Shown here in pieces: positions 1 to 10,140 of a stretch of 64,000 nt of DNA. Source of the DNA: Clostridiaceae bacterium Marseille-Q4143 (GTDB lineage: Bacteria > Bacillota > Clostridia > Lachnospirales > Lachnospiraceae); NCBI GenBank assembly GCA_018228645.1, contig CP073693.1:682001-746000 (forward strand), written 5' to 3'. The notes under the pieces are model-generated. The model saw nothing but the letters and a program-made list of their open reading frames with translations, had not been told where the DNA came from and did not search any database. Numbering within the stretch: the first letter of the stretch is position 1; each line of letters begins with the position of its first letter. Position numbers and translations under genes: made by a program.

Positions 1-589
1 ACGTTCCTTCTCTGGCAATGATCAGATCCTTCAGATCGATTGCTCCATAGAACCGATTATCTTTATCAATTACATATACGGTTGAAATATTATCATTCTC
101 ACCTGCCTGTTGGATCAGTTCCCGCATGGCCTGTCGAATAGTAAGGGTATCATGAATGACAACGAAGTTCGTGGTCATAAGACTTCCGACTTCATCATCC
201 TCATAAGACTGGATCATCTTGATGTCATGACTGGACTCTTCATCCAGCATGCCAACCAATTTTTCCTGGGTACTGTCATCCAACTCATCCAGAACATCTA
301 CTGCATCGTCAGAGTCCATGAAGGACAGGACCTTCGCCGCCTGATCCAGATTCAGCTCCTGCAGATATTCGTCGGGGTCTTCAATGTAACTGAAGATCTC
401 TGCAACCCATTCCGCCCCCAGAAGCGGATACAGCTTCTTTCGTTCCTCTACAGATAACTGTTCAAAGGCATCTGCAATATCACTTTCATGGTAATCGGAA
501 ATCTGATCCCGCAGTTCTTGCGCATTCAGCGGACTGCGGAAAATTTCCAGCAATTCTTCTACATAATTTGGTTTCCTTGTTGTTTCCAT
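1..589 (-). CDS. mgtE: Magnesium transporter MgtE, N-terminal part (runs off window start)
   Basis: The visible 196 residues are the cytoplasmic part of an MgtE Mg2+ channel. Residues 1-130 form the MgtE N domain (superhelical, rich in acidic residues, with DSDDAVDVLDEL). They are followed by the start of a CBS pair (GSLMTTNFVVIHDTLTIRQA, then VYVIDKDNRFYGAIDLKDL). In the family these domains sense cytosolic Mg2+ and gate the membrane pore, which lies beyond the window edge. The start METTRKP follows an AGGAGG-like site (GAGAAGGAGGCAGCAGAAG). The gene sits behind a long leader with a terminator, so it is probably regulated by attenuation. Family assignment is firm; the C-terminal half is unseen. 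Confidence 0.93.
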   Translation of the reverse strand, partial: METTRKPNYVEELLEIFRSPLNAQELRDQISDYHESDIADAFEQLSVEERKKLYPLLGAEWVAEIFSYIEDPDEYLQELNLDQAAKVLSFMDSDDAVDVLDELDDSTQEKLVGMLDEESSHDIKMIQSYEDDEVGSLMTTNFVVIHDTLTIRQAMRELIQQAGENDNISTVYVIDKDNRFYGAIDLKDLIIAREGT

Positions 590-626
590 CTTCTGCTGCC
601 TCCTTCTCTCACCCAAAAAAGGGCAT

Positions 627-704
627 AAAAAATCCACCGCTTATGTGATTCTTAAGCGTACCTCCAGTTGCTTACTGCGAAGTGTCGGAATTACATACGG
701 TGGC
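627..704 (-). terminator. Putative attenuator terminator in the mgtE leader
   Basis: Read on the minus strand, CCACCG (698-703), TATGT and ATT pair with AAT, ACATA and CGGTGG (634-639), with one mismatch and a 2-nt bulge. A run of six T (627-632) follows. It lies between the leader ORF and the mgtE ribosome site, so it could stop transcription before mgtE. Its 5' arm GCCACCG (698-704) is also fully complementary to CGGTGGC inside the leader ORF (783-789), which allows an alternative antiterminator fold. Confidence 0.6.
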
Positions 705-737
705 TCAAAAAGAAGCGGCAGAAAAGAAACCGCCAGC

Positions 738-827
738 TTACCTGAAATCTATGGAATGCTGCCTGGTGTATCTTTTCTGTCTGCCACCGAAGATAATACT
801 TCGACCTGTACTATCGCAACTGTCCAT
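738..827 (-). CDS. Possible 29-residue leader peptide upstream of mgtE
   Basis: ATG at 827 follows GGAGGTGAAATTT, as good a ribosome site as any gene here. The frame runs 29 codons to TAA at 738 and begins MDSCDSTGRS. It has no recognisable domain, signal peptide or membrane segment, and carries a basic stretch (GRQKRYTRQ). It lies about 25 nt downstream of the predicted transcription start and ends 34 nt before the attenuator stem. The codons for Gly-Gly fall on the segment that could pair with the terminator 5' arm. This suggests a cis-acting leader ORF rather than a working protein. Expression is inferred, not shown. Confidence 0.5.
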   Translation of the reverse strand: MDSCDSTGRSIIFGGRQKRYTRQHSIDFR

Positions 828-858
828 AAATTTCACCTCCAAATCTTACTTCTATCTT

Positions 859-887
859 ATTTTAATCCAGGGAGTGGAATCGGTCAA
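859..887 (-). promoter_or_regulatory. SigA-type promoter of the mgtE leader transcript
   Basis: TTGACC (882-887) and TAAAAT (859-864) on the minus strand, separated by 17 bp. Transcription should start near 852, giving a leader of about 260 nt before mgtE. Confidence 0.75.
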
Positions 888-915
888 GTCCATAGAACGT
901 AAAATTTTTTTACAG

Positions 916-945
916 AAAAACCCCGGAAACCTTACGGTTCCGGGG
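916..945 (-). terminator. Terminator of the str operon (after tuf)
   Basis: A GC-rich hairpin CCCCGGAA/TTCCGGGG (921-945) is followed on the minus strand by five T. It ends tuf transcription and separates it from the mgtE promoter. The 190 bp between this hairpin and tuf (946-1137) hold small inverted repeats such as GGTGTCGCATGACACC but no gene. Confidence 0.85.
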
Positions 946-1137
946 TATCTTACGTTTGGACACAATGGTGTCATGCGACACCTATATTAACTTATACGCA
1001 GTGCAGTACCTCAACTTCGCTACGCTTCGTTTCGGTCGGGGCATTCGCCCCATAAATTCTTCGCCTAATGACCTTGTGTGAGTAAACTCCCACCGGCCAT
1101 TATTCTCGAATTTGCACTGCTCATTGCTTATTCGAAA

Positions 1138-2325
1138 TTACTCGATGATAGTAGCAACACGACCTGATCCTACAGTTCTACCACCCTCACGGATAGCGAA
1201 AGTAAGACCCTGCTCCATAGCGATCGGATGGATCAGCTCGATGGTCATCTCTACGTTGTCACCCGGCATGCACATCTCGGTACCAGCCGGCAGCTCGCAA
1301 ACGCCAGTAACGTCAGTTGTTCTGAAGTAGAACTGCGGACGATAGTTGTTGAAGAACGGAGTATGACGTCCACCCTCATCTTTGGTCAGAACGTAAACCT
1401 GAGCGGTGAATTTGGTATGGCAGGTAACGCTGCCCGGTTTAGCAACAACCTGTCCACGAACGATATCAGTTCTCTGGATACCACGAAGCAGACAACCGAT
1501 GTTATCACCAGCCTGAGCCTCATCAAGAAGTTTACGGAACATCTCGATACCAGTTACAACAGTTTTACGGGTCTCCTCTTTAACACCAACGATTTCAACC
1601 TCGTCGTTCAGATGAAGAACACCACGCTCTACTCTACCAGTAGCAACAGTACCACGACCAGTAATGGTGAATACGTCCTCAACCGGCATCAGGAACGGTT
1701 TGTCAGTTGCACGCTGCGGATCCGGGATATAAGAATCAACGGTATCCATAAGCTCCATGATCTTGTCTCCCCACGGTCCCATCGGATCCTCAAGGGCTTT
1801 CAGAGCGGAACCTTTGATGATCGGGCAATCATTGAATCCGTACTCCTCAAGCTGCTCGGTAACTTCCATCTCAACCAGCTCGATCAGCTCTTCGTCATCA
1901 ACCATATCACATTTGTTCAGGAATACAACGATGTACGGTACACCTACCTGACGGGACAGAAGGATGTGCTCTTTAGTCTGAGCCATAACACCATCAGTAG
2001 CAGCTACTACAAGGATAGCGCCGTCCATCTGTGCAGCACCAGTGATCATGTTCTTTACATAGTCAGCATGGCCTGGGCAGTCAACGTGTGCGTAATGTCT
2101 TTTAGCGGTCTGATACTCTACATGTGCAGTAGAGATAGTGATTCCACGCTCTCTCTCTTCCGGAGCTTTATCGATGTTAGCGAAATCAGTTGCCTCATTT
2201 CCCGGAACTCTTGCTGCAAGTACTGCAGTGATAGCTGCGGTCAGAGTAGTTTTACCATGGTCTACGTGACCGATGGTACCAATATTACAATGTGGTTTAG
2301 TTCTGTCGAACTTAGCTTTTGCCAT
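1138..2325 (-). CDS. tuf: Elongation factor Tu
   Basis: This 395-residue GTPase delivers aminoacyl-tRNA to the ribosome. The G1 motif GHVDHGKTT (about residues 18-26), [15 protein letters not shown] and the switch-I segment ERERGITI are all intact. Domains 2 and 3 follow and the protein ends in the usual [10 protein letters not shown]. It is the last gene of the str operon, 104 bp after fusA, and is followed by a strong terminator. Length and sequence are ordinary for the family. Confidence 0.99.
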   Translation of the reverse strand: MAKAKFDRTKPHCNIGTIGHVDHGKTTLTAAITAVLAARVPGNEATDFANIDKAPEERERGITISTAHVEYQTAKRHYAHVDCPGHADYVKNMITGAAQMDGAILVVAATDGVMAQTKEHILLSRQVGVPYIVVFLNKCDMVDDEELIELVEMEVTEQLEEYGFNDCPIIKGSALKALEDPMGPWGDKIMELMDTVDSYIPDPQRATDKPFLMPVEDVFTITGRGTVATGRVERGVLHLNDEVEIVGVKEETRKTVVTGIEMFRKLLDEAQAGDNIGCLLRGIQRTDIVRGQVVAKPGSVTCHTKFTAQVYVLTKDEGGRHTPFFNNYRPQFYFRTTDVTGVCELPAGTEMCMPGDNVEMTIELIHPIAMEQGLTFAIREGGRTVGSGRVATIIE

Positions 2326-2429
2326 TTTGTTTTCCTCCTTGAATAGATCAACTTTTCTACGTTTAAATACGCAATCAGCTAATTTTGATTATATTTCAAA
2401 CAGGCTTGTTTTGCAAGCCTATTTGTATA

Positions 2430-4547
2430 TTATTTTGCCTTTGCAGCAAGAACTTTCTCCTGAACGTTCTTCGGTACCGGCTCATATTTCTCGAAGAACA
2501 TGGAGTAGTTACCACGTCCCTGAGTTCTGGAACGAAGGTCGGTAGCATATCCGAACATCTCTGCCAGCGGAACATAACCTTTGATCATCTTACCGCCACC
2601 GATGTCTTCCATACCCTCGATACGACCACGACGGGAGTTGATATCACCGATAACATCACCCATGTAATCTTCCGGAGTAGTTACCTCAACCTTCATGATC
2701 GGCTCAAGAAGAACCGGAGCTGCTTTCTGCATAGCCTCTTTGAATGCAAGAGAACCAGCGATATGGAAAGCCATCTCAGAAGAATCGACCTCATGATAGG
2801 ATCCGTCGTATACGTTAGCATGAACACCAACTACCGGGAATCCACCAAGGATACCAGACTTCATAGCCTCTTCAATACCTTCGCCTACAGCCGGGATGTA
2901 CTCCTTCGGAATAGCACCACCAACTACGGTAGACTCAAACTTGTAAGTCTCCTCTGCGTTAGCATCCATCGGCTCAAATTTAACTTTACAATGTCCGTAC
3001 TGTCCACGTCCACCAGACTGTTTTGCATATTTGCTGTCTACATCAGCCGGTTTGGTAATGGTCTCTTTGTAAGCAACCTGCGGTGCACCTACATTAGCCT
3101 CTACCTTGAACTCACGAAGCAGACGGTCAACGATGATCTCCAGATGAAGCTCACCCATACCAGCAATGATAGTCTGACCAGTTTCCTGATTGGTATGTGC
3201 ACGGAAAGTCGGGTCCTCTTCTGCCAGTTTTGCAAGAGACTCGCCAAGTTTGCCCTGGCCAGCTTTGGTCTTCGGCTCGATAGCCAGCTCGATAACCGGC
3301 TCCGGGAACTCCATAGACTCAAGGATTACCGGATGCTGCTCGTCACAGATGGTATCACCGGTAGTAGTTACCTTGAAACCAACTGCTGCTGCGATATCTC
3401 CAGAGTAAACCTTGTCAAGCTCTGCTCTCTTGTTAGCGTGCATCTGAAGGATACGTCCTACACGCTCTTTCTTATCTTTCGTGGAGTTGTACACGTAAGA
3501 ACCAGAATTCATGGTTCCAGAGTACACACGGAAGAATGCCAGCTTACCTACGAACGGGTCAGCCATGATCTTGAATGCCAGTGCAGAGAACGGCTCTTCA
3601 TCAGAAGAGTGTCTTACAACCTCATTTCCTTCCATATCCACACCTTTGATGGACGGGATATCGGTCGGAGCCGGCATAAACTCAAGAATTGCGTCCAGAA
3701 GTTTCTGAACACCTTTGTTTCTGTATGCACTACCACAGCATACCGGAACAGCGGTACACTCACAGGTAGCTTTACGAAGAACAGCTTTCAGGTCCTCAAC
3801 GGACGGCTCCTCTCCATCAAGATACTGCATCATCAGATCATCATCCAGCTCGCAGATCTTCTCTACCAGCTCGGTGTGATACAGTTCCGCATCATCTTTC
3901 ATATCATCCGGGATATCAGTAATGCTGATGTCATCACCCTTATCATCATTATAGATGTAAGCCTGCATCTCGAACAGATCGATGATTCCCTTGAAATCAT
4001 CCTCTTTTCCGATCGGCAGCTGCAGACAGATTGCATTCTTACCCAGACGGGTCTTGATCATCTCTACTGCATTGTAGAAATCTGCACCCAGGATATCCAT
4101 CTTGTTGATGAATGCCATACGCGGTACATTGTAGGTATCAGCCTGACGCCATACGTTCTCAGACTGCGGCTCTACACCACCTTTTGCACAGAACACGCCG
4201 ACAGCGCCGTCCAGTACACGAAGGGAACGCTCAACCTCTACGGTGAAGTCTACGTGGCCTGGAGTATCGATGATGTTGATACGATGCTCAAGCGCACCTT
4301 TCTTCGGCTTGCAGTGATCCTGCAGAGTCCAGTGACAGGTTGTAGCTGCAGATGTGATGGTAATACCTCTCTCCTGCTCCTGCTCCATCCAGTCCATGGT
4401 TGCAGTACCTTCATGAGTATCACCAATCTTATAGTTAACACCAGTATAATACAGAATACGCTCGGTCAGTGTGGTTTTACCAGCATCGATATGAGCCATA
4501 ATTCCGATATTTCTGGTTCTCTCCAATGGATATTCTCTTTCAGCCAA
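2430..4547 (-). CDS. fusA: Elongation factor G
   Basis: This 705-residue translocase GTPase shows G1 AHIDAGKTT, switch [16 protein letters not shown] and NKMD, followed by domains II-V, including the domain IV stretch SGGRGQYGH. It acts on the ribosome at translocation and recycling. The reading frame starts with TTG at 4547, 8 nt after AGGAGG; there is no ATG at this point, so the rare start seems genuine. It lies 48 bp after rpsG in the str operon. Confidence 0.98.
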   Translation of the reverse strand: MAEREYPLERTRNIGIMAHIDAGKTTLTERILYYTGVNYKIGDTHEGTATMDWMEQEQERGITITSAATTCHWTLQDHCKPKKGALEHRINIIDTPGHVDFTVEVERSLRVLDGAVGVFCAKGGVEPQSENVWRQADTYNVPRMAFINKMDILGADFYNAVEMIKTRLGKNAICLQLPIGKEDDFKGIIDLFEMQAYIYNDDKGDDISITDIPDDMKDDAELYHTELVEKICELDDDLMMQYLDGEEPSVEDLKAVLRKATCECTAVPVCCGSAYRNKGVQKLLDAILEFMPAPTDIPSIKGVDMEGNEVVRHSSDEEPFSALAFKIMADPFVGKLAFFRVYSGTMNSGSYVYNSTKDKKERVGRILQMHANKRAELDKVYSGDIAAAVGFKVTTTGDTICDEQHPVILESMEFPEPVIELAIEPKTKAGQGKLGESLAKLAEEDPTFRAHTNQETGQTIIAGMGELHLEIIVDRLLREFKVEANVGAPQVAYKETITKPADVDSKYAKQSGGRGQYGHCKVKFEPMDANAEETYKFESTVVGGAIPKEYIPAVGEGIEEAMKSGILGGFPVVGVHANVYDGSYHEVDSSEMAFHIAGSLAFKEAMQKAAPVLLEPIMKVEVTTPEDYMGDVIGDINSRRGRIEGMEDIGGGKMIKGYVPLAEMFGYATDLRSRTQGRGNYSMFFEKYEPVPKNVQEKVLAAKAK

Positions 4548-4595
4548 TGGATTTTCCTCCTTATACGAGTGAGCAAATCAGGTCGCGCAGCCAGA

Positions 4596-5399
<804 letters not shown>

Positions 5400-5822
5400 C
5401 TATTTTTTAGCGTCTTTCGGTCTCTTAGCTCCGTATTTGGAACGAGCCTGACGTCTCTTAGCTACTCCAGCGGTATCCAGTGTACCACGAACGATGTGAT
5501 ATCTGGTACCCGGAAGGTCCTTTACTCTACCTCCACGGATAAGAACAACGCTGTGCTCCTGAAGGTTGTGTCCCTCTCCCGGGATATAGCTTGTTACCTC
5601 AATTCCGTTGGAAAGACGTACTCTGGCGATTTTACGAAGTGCAGAGTTCGGTTTCTTCGGGGTTGCGGTCTTAACTGCGGTGCACACACCACGTTTCTGC
5701 GGTGCAGATGCATCGATCGGTCTCTTCTTCAGAGAGTTAAATCCTTTCTGAAGTGCCGGTGCCGTAGACTTTTTAACAGATGTCTGTCTACCCTTTCTTA
5801 CTAACTGGTTGAATGTTGGCAT
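5400..5822 (-). CDS. rpsL: 30S ribosomal protein S12
   Basis: A 140-residue uS12 protein of the decoding centre. The two streptomycin-relevant segments are of sensitive type: [11 protein letters not shown] and GGRVKDLPG. The start was set at the ATG at 5822, 8 nt after GGAGG; the in-frame GTG at 5831 overlaps the ribosome site and is less likely. It is the first gene of the str operon, with a consensus promoter about 85 bp upstream. Confidence 0.98.
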   Translation of the reverse strand: MPTFNQLVRKGRQTSVKKSTAPALQKGFNSLKKRPIDASAPQKRGVCTAVKTATPKKPNSALRKIARVRLSNGIEVTSYIPGEGHNLQEHSVVLIRGGRVKDLPGTRYHIVRGTLDTAGVAKRRQARSKYGAKRPKDAKK

Positions 5823-5905
5823 TCCTTTCACCTCCTGATGGTTTGTGATGACTGCTGTTTTTCAGACTTGCTGAAACATGCACACCTAAATACGCATGCT
5901 TGATT

Positions 5906-5934
5906 ATTATATTAAATTGATTTTTGCTTGTCAA
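5906..5934 (-). promoter_or_regulatory. Consensus SigA promoter of the str operon
   Basis: TTGACA (5929-5934), a 17-bp spacer and TATAAT (5906-5911) on the minus strand match the consensus exactly. The str operon therefore does not depend on read-through from rpoC, from which it is separated by about 14 kb. Confidence 0.9.
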
Positions 5935-5984
5935 GCGGTTTTCCTTGATTTTCTGTGAAAGTTTTAGGATTCGACCGTATTTGC

Positions 5985-6013
5985 TGGACAGTTTTCTCCT
6001 TTGGTGCTATGAT
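5985..6013 (+). promoter_or_regulatory. Promoter of the vanZ-like gene
   Basis: TGGACA (5985-5990), 17 bp, TATGAT (6008-6013), with the gene starting 38 bp downstream. It diverges from the str promoter. Confidence 0.65.
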
Positions 6014-6050
6014 AGGGCAAATTTGTTTTTGAATTAAAGGAGATTTCTAT

Positions 6051-6569
6051 ATGATAAAAGCATTTTTAAGGTCCCTGTTAAAACCTTTTTCCTTTGTACC
6101 GGCGTTACTCATGATGTATCTCATCTTTTCCTTTTCTGCTCAGGACGGCACCACTTCCGGGAATCTGAGTTACAAGGTCAGTGAAATCATCGTCGAAACT
6201 GCTAATGACGCTTTTGATCTGCACTGGTCTTCTTCGGAAATCAAACAGCATATTAAGGAAATTCATCATCCGGTCCGCAAACTGGCCCATATGACAGAGT
6301 ATTTCCTGCTTGCCATCTCCGTATCCTTTCCATTATATGTGTACGGTGTTCGGGGAATCTGGCTTCCCCTCCTTGCCGGCATGATCTGTGTGGGATTTGC
6401 TGCATTGGATGAATATCACCAGTCCTTCGTGGCCGGCCGCGGCCCTTCCAAAAAGGATGTGGGAATCGACAGCATCGGCGTGTTTGCAGGAATTATTATG
6501 ATGCAGTTTATCTGCTTTCTGGGAAGAATCACGGTGTTCCGTCCACTTGCGAAAAAAAAGAAAGCATGA
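6051..6569 (+). CDS. VanZ-like membrane protein
   Basis: The 172 residues form a VanZ-like domain with about four membrane segments (residues 15-30, 75-95, 100-118 and 140-160). It carries the family signature RKLAHMTEYFLLA and a later DEYHQSFVAGRGPSKKDVGID segment. VanZ relatives are linked to teicoplanin tolerance in enterococci, but the biochemical role of chromosomal copies is unknown. AAAGGAGATTTCTAT precedes the ATG. It stands alone with its own promoter and terminator at the edge of the inserted region, so it may belong to either the ancestral locus or the island. Confidence 0.88.
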   Translation: MIKAFLRSLLKPFSFVPALLMMYLIFSFSAQDGTTSGNLSYKVSEIIVETANDAFDLHWSSSEIKQHIKEIHHPVRKLAHMTEYFLLAISVSFPLYVYGVRGIWLPLLAGMICVGFAALDEYHQSFVAGRGPSKKDVGIDSIGVFAGIIMMQFICFLGRITVFRPLAKKKKA

Positions 6570-6572
6570 TGC

Positions 6573-6607
6573 AAAAAGCGCTGCGGTACAGGCCCGCAGC
6601 GCTTTTT
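6573..6607. terminator. Bidirectional terminator between vanZ-like gene and araC
   Basis: AAAAAGCGCTGCGG and CCGCAGCGCTTTTT form a long stem with A/T runs on both sides. It can stop the plus-strand vanZ-like transcript and the minus-strand operon ending in araC. Confidence 0.85.
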
Positions 6608-6626
6608 CAGAGGAATTAATATAAGG

Positions 6627-7502
6627 TTATCTTTCATCATTTTCCTGCAAAGTCCGATTCCGGTATTCTACAGGACTGATTCCGTATACGCTTTTAAAGG
6701 TTTTGTAAAAATAGCTGTAATTATTGAATCCAGCCTGCTCTGCCGCTTCCGTGATCGGAATATCTGCCTTCAGATACTGCACAGCCAGATCAAGCCTCTT
6801 CTCTTTGATGTAGTTATTAATCGTTTTATTCATCACGCTCCGGAATGCAGAACAAATATAAGAGATACTATAATTGGCCTCCTTTGCCAGCTCCGCCAGT
6901 GTAATGTTTTCACTCAGATGCTTCTGAATATACTCAATAATAACCGTTACAGTCTGCACACTTTCTGAATTCTTCGTATCAACCTCAATATATGGACGCG
7001 CATCTTCATAGATATATGCCAGGAAGAGCTGTACCAGTCCACGCTGCACCAGTTCACTGCTATATTTGAGCTCTTTCTTTTTATAGACATCAATCAGCTC
7101 ATAATATTTCACCATACTTTTAAATGGAAGCCGAATAATCGGATAGCTGGCATTACACTGTTGAAACATGGAAGACAGATTGATCCCCTTTGTGGAAAAC
7201 TGCATCAGTCTGGTAAATTCAATTCCCAGATTGAAGCGTTCGCAATAGGCGTCCGTTCCTACTTCCCGGTAACAATGCGGTTCAAATACATTGCTGAAGA
7301 CGATGTCTCCTTCCTTGATCTGATATTCCGTATCATTGCACAGATAGACTACATTTTTACAGCTCAGTACAATCGACAATTCATAGTAATCATGATAATG
7401 ATAATCCGTCAGATGGGTAATCAGTCGTTCAAAGAGCATGATCCGATAACCATATTTTTTAAATTCTTCATAATGTGTCCTCGGATATGCTTTAATTATC
7501 AT
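6627..7502 (-). CDS. AraC-family transcriptional regulator
   Basis: A 291-residue regulator. The N-terminal half (about residues 30-110) is a cupin-like sensor with a histidine cluster (YHYHDYYELS), and the last 100 residues hold two AraC helix-turn-helix motifs (ITLAELAKEANYSISYICSAFR and ITEAAEQAGFNNYSYFYKTF). The start at MIIKAYP is preferred because GGGAGGGGGACTATC precedes it. It is last in a minus-strand run with the deacetylase, permease, dehydrogenase and aldolase genes. It is therefore a plausible ligand-responsive regulator of both aldolase operons, whose promoter regions share conserved boxes. The ligand is unknown. Confidence 0.9.
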   Translation of the reverse strand: MIIKAYPRTHYEEFKKYGYRIMLFERLITHLTDYHYHDYYELSIVLSCKNVVYLCNDTEYQIKEGDIVFSNVFEPHCYREVGTDAYCERFNLGIEFTRLMQFSTKGINLSSMFQQCNASYPIIRLPFKSMVKYYELIDVYKKKELKYSSELVQRGLVQLFLAYIYEDARPYIEVDTKNSESVQTVTVIIEYIQKHLSENITLAELAKEANYSISYICSAFRSVMNKTINNYIKEKRLDLAVQYLKADIPITEAAEQAGFNNYSYFYKTFKSVYGISPVEYRNRTLQENDER

Positions 7503-7584
7503 GATAGTCCCCCTCCCGTCTTCCACTCAGTCCACATGCTACCACTTGTCTGATTGTATTATAAAATCATGGATACGTCCACAT

Positions 7585-8727
7585 CTAATCCATTAATGCA
7601 AAATCTGCCTGGCAGAATGCCGGTTCTCCATCTGCAAATACCATTTGCGGAACAAACAGTTTATGAGTTTCAAACACTTCATTCTTGCAGTCTTTGTGGA
7701 TTGCTTTTTTATCAATCATCTTGAAAATCGCCACATCTGCAAATGCACCCGGTTTCAGTGTACCGATCTTACCTTCCATATTCATGACTTTTGCCGGTGT
7801 CTCGGTAACGCATCTCAAAACTTCTTTAAGCGGCATTCCAAGTTCTAAGTATTTCGTCATGACAAACGGCAGATTCTTTGCAGTATTTGACATATTGTAT
7901 TTGTCGCCGGTCCAGTCAGATGCAATGATATCCGGATAGAATCCCTGCTCCAGTGATTTCCGGCATACATCAATACTGAAGTTCATACGTCCATTTGCTG
8001 CATCCATGAGGACGCCTCGTTTTCTTGCATCCAGAATGAAATCTTTGACTTTACCGTTCTCATCAAGAATGGTCTCGTCCCCCCAGCCATGATAGCAATG
8101 GCAGTAAATATCACCTGCTTTCAGTCTGTCAGCCACTTCTTTCAGCGGAGTGACCGGATTGCTGGTATGAACGCAGATACCGATTCCCAGTTCATCAGCC
8201 AATTCACGGGTTGCATCCATGGCATCGATACCGGTAGCTACCCCTTTGCTCATACGGATCTTGACACCAAGAATATTGTCTTTATACCGCTCCACCATCT
8301 TCTTAATATCCTGCGGTCGATACTCTGCGCGGTCAAATTTCTCAATGATATTGTAATCAATCTGTCCGCTTCCATACATACAGATATAGCTCTTGATTCT
8401 TACCTTGCTTGCCAGTACGGTTCCTGCATAGAAAGAATTGAAGTTACTGCTTCCTGCAGTTCCCGGATCTACTGCGGAGGTAACACCGGTTGCAAGAAGG
8501 TAGTCTGCATGTACTGCGCAATTGGAACCATTTCCATATACATGGGCATGGAAATCAATCAATCCCGGAAACACATAACATCCAGATGCATCTACTACTT
8601 TATCGCATTCCCATTCATCCGGAAACGCAACGATATGATTATCTTTAATAGCAATATCCATGACCTGATCAATATTCTGTGCCGGGTCTACTACATGTCC
8701 ATTTTTAATTACAAAATCAAGCTTCAT
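7585..8727 (-). CDS. Amidohydrolase-superfamily metallohydrolase (deacetylase-like)
   Basis: A 380-residue member of the dihydroorotase/adenine-deaminase-like amidohydrolases (COG3964 type). The metal ligands are visible: H60-x-H62 in DFHAHVY, a probable carboxylated K156 in GVKIRMS, H187 in VHTSNP, H210/H213 in CHCYHGW and D271 in SDWTGD. Characterised relatives hydrolyse acetyl esters of 2-hydroxy acids such as acetyl-mandelate; extending that activity to this protein is inference. In this operon it could unmask a hydroxy acid for the dehydrogenase and aldolase. The start follows GGAGAATGT. A perfect 10-bp inverted repeat separates it from the permease gene. Confidence 0.85.
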   Translation of the reverse strand: MKLDFVIKNGHVVDPAQNIDQVMDIAIKDNHIVAFPDEWECDKVVDASGCYVFPGLIDFHAHVYGNGSNCAVHADYLLATGVTSAVDPGTAGSSNFNSFYAGTVLASKVRIKSYICMYGSGQIDYNIIEKFDRAEYRPQDIKKMVERYKDNILGVKIRMSKGVATGIDAMDATRELADELGIGICVHTSNPVTPLKEVADRLKAGDIYCHCYHGWGDETILDENGKVKDFILDARKRGVLMDAANGRMNFSIDVCRKSLEQGFYPDIIASDWTGDKYNMSNTAKNLPFVMTKYLELGMPLKEVLRCVTETPAKVMNMEGKIGTLKPGAFADVAIFKMIDKKAIHKDCKNEVFETHKLFVPQMVFADGEPAFCQADFALMD

Positions 8728-8751
8728 ACATTCTCCTTATTCTTTCACCAG

Positions 8752-8785
8752 ATATGAGGTGCCAGATACTTCCGACACCTCATAT
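8752..8785. repeat. Perfect 10-bp inverted repeat between permease and deacetylase genes
   Basis: ATATGAGGTG (8752-8761) and CACCTCATAT (8776-8785) would form a stable stem in the operon transcript. No T run follows, so it is more likely an RNA processing or stability element than a terminator. Confidence 0.6.
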
Positions 8786-8803
8786 GTTAATCACTCCTGA
8801 TTT

Positions 8804-10120
8804 TTAGCAAACGCCTACCATATAAAGAAGCAATGCTACAAAGAAACCTACAATTGGAATCATACACTGGGATATAAATGTATATTTATATGTATCAATC
8901 ATATCTGTCTTTGCAATAGAGTTTGCAAGTACAACGCCAGATGCATGCGGCATAGCGTCAAGTCCGGCAGAAGCAATGGCACTCAGACGATGAAGAATCT
9001 GAGTATTGATTCCGGTAGTGATCAGGTACTCTCCCATGGAGTTCAGGAAGATATTTAAACCACCTGTAGAAGAACCAGTAATCATACAGATTACGTTGAT
9101 AGAAAGGAACATCAGCATGATCGGGCTCATATCAAGGCTCAGCAGCCAGTTAACACAGGAAGTATAGGTAGGAGATGCGGTTACGACACCACCAAATCCC
9201 ATGATACAGGAAGTAACCATCAGTGCATTCAGACCATTGGTGATACCTGCTGTACATACTTCTTTGACATTGAATTTTCCTCTGTAAAGAATAATTCCAA
9301 GGATGATTGCAATGGTAGTAGCCAGACATACAGAGTAGTTAGCTGCATAACCAAAACCTTTCTGGAATACAAAGATTGCAATAATCAGGACTACGATCGG
9401 AGCAAATGCTGCACCTGCTGACGGAAGACCTGCCAAAACAGATTCATCATTCAGATCCGGGATTGTATCATTCTCGCCTGGTACAAAATGCTCACCTCTT
9501 GCAGCACATCTCTTAACAACCCAGCTATAGAACAGGTAGTCAAGGATAAATACAACGATAGAGGAAATAATACCAATTACCGGTGCTGCATAAATACTGG
9601 TTCCAAAGAACTCTGCCGGAATCAGGTTCTGAGTGGACGGAGTACCCGGAAGGAATACCATGCAGACAGTTGCCGGTACTGCGAGCATCAGACCTGGGAA
9701 TACTTTTTTCGGAATGTCTGCCTCTTTAAACAGTGCCAGACAGATCGGATACATCGTAAATGCAATAACGAATACTCCGATTCCTGCGTAAGACAGGATC
9801 AAGGATACTACAAGTACGATTAAAACAATCTGTTTTTTGCCGAGCAGCTTTACTGTATGTCTCGCAATGGACATGGACGCTCCACCCAGATCCATAACTT
9901 TACCAAAAATAGCTGCCAGCGAGAATACCAGGAACCAGTTTCCTGCAAAACTTGTAAAACTTGGTGCAAAGTTTTCCGTGATAGTTGTCCAGATATCCAT
10001 CTGGCTGGTTAAAATAATGATCAAAGAGGAAGCAATTGCAACAACTCCCATATGCCACCCTTTAAACGTCAATGCGACGAGCACTACCAGTGCAACAACA
10101 ATACCAATTACTCCTAACAT
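8804..10120 (-). CDS. GntP-family carboxylate permease
   Basis: A 438-residue, very hydrophobic protein with about 12 membrane segments, resembling GntP/gluconate:H+ symporters. The motif FLPGTPSTQNL and the repeat-like halves support the GntP/citrate-transporter clan. It is predicted to import a sugar acid or hydroxy acid across the cytoplasmic membrane. GGGGGAAAAT precedes the ATG, and it begins about 20 bp after the dehydrogenase gene. In the paralogous operon 2 its place is taken by a three-gene TTT transporter, so the two operons probably bring in different or differently available substrates for the same enzymes. Confidence 0.85.
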   Translation of the reverse strand: MLGVIGIVVALVVLVALTFKGWHMGVVAIASSLIIILTSQMDIWTTITENFAPSFTSFAGNWFLVFSLAAIFGKVMDLGGASMSIARHTVKLLGKKQIVLIVLVVSLILSYAGIGVFVIAFTMYPICLALFKEADIPKKVFPGLMLAVPATVCMVFLPGTPSTQNLIPAEFFGTSIYAAPVIGIISSIVVFILDYLFYSWVVKRCAARGEHFVPGENDTIPDLNDESVLAGLPSAGAAFAPIVVLIIAIFVFQKGFGYAANYSVCLATTIAIILGIILYRGKFNVKEVCTAGITNGLNALMVTSCIMGFGGVVTASPTYTSCVNWLLSLDMSPIMLMFLSINVICMITGSSTGGLNIFLNSMGEYLITTGINTQILHRLSAIASAGLDAMPHASGVVLANSIAKTDMIDTYKYTFISQCMIPIVGFFVALLLYMVGVC

Positions 10121-10140
10121 ATTTTCCCCCTTCTAAAACC

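Noticed and set aside
590..860. M-box Mg2+ riboswitch before mgtE
   Set aside because: The conserved M-box segments were looked for on the minus strand and not found; the leader instead shows an ORF and a terminator. A covariance-model search would settle it.
6627..7502. AraC regulator as the controller of mgtE or the str operon
   Set aside because: It is separated by a bidirectional terminator and other genes and is collinear with the aldolase operon, which is the likelier target.
8752..8785. Terminator between permease and deacetylase genes
   Set aside because: The stem is perfect but no T run follows on either strand, so it was listed as an inverted repeat.
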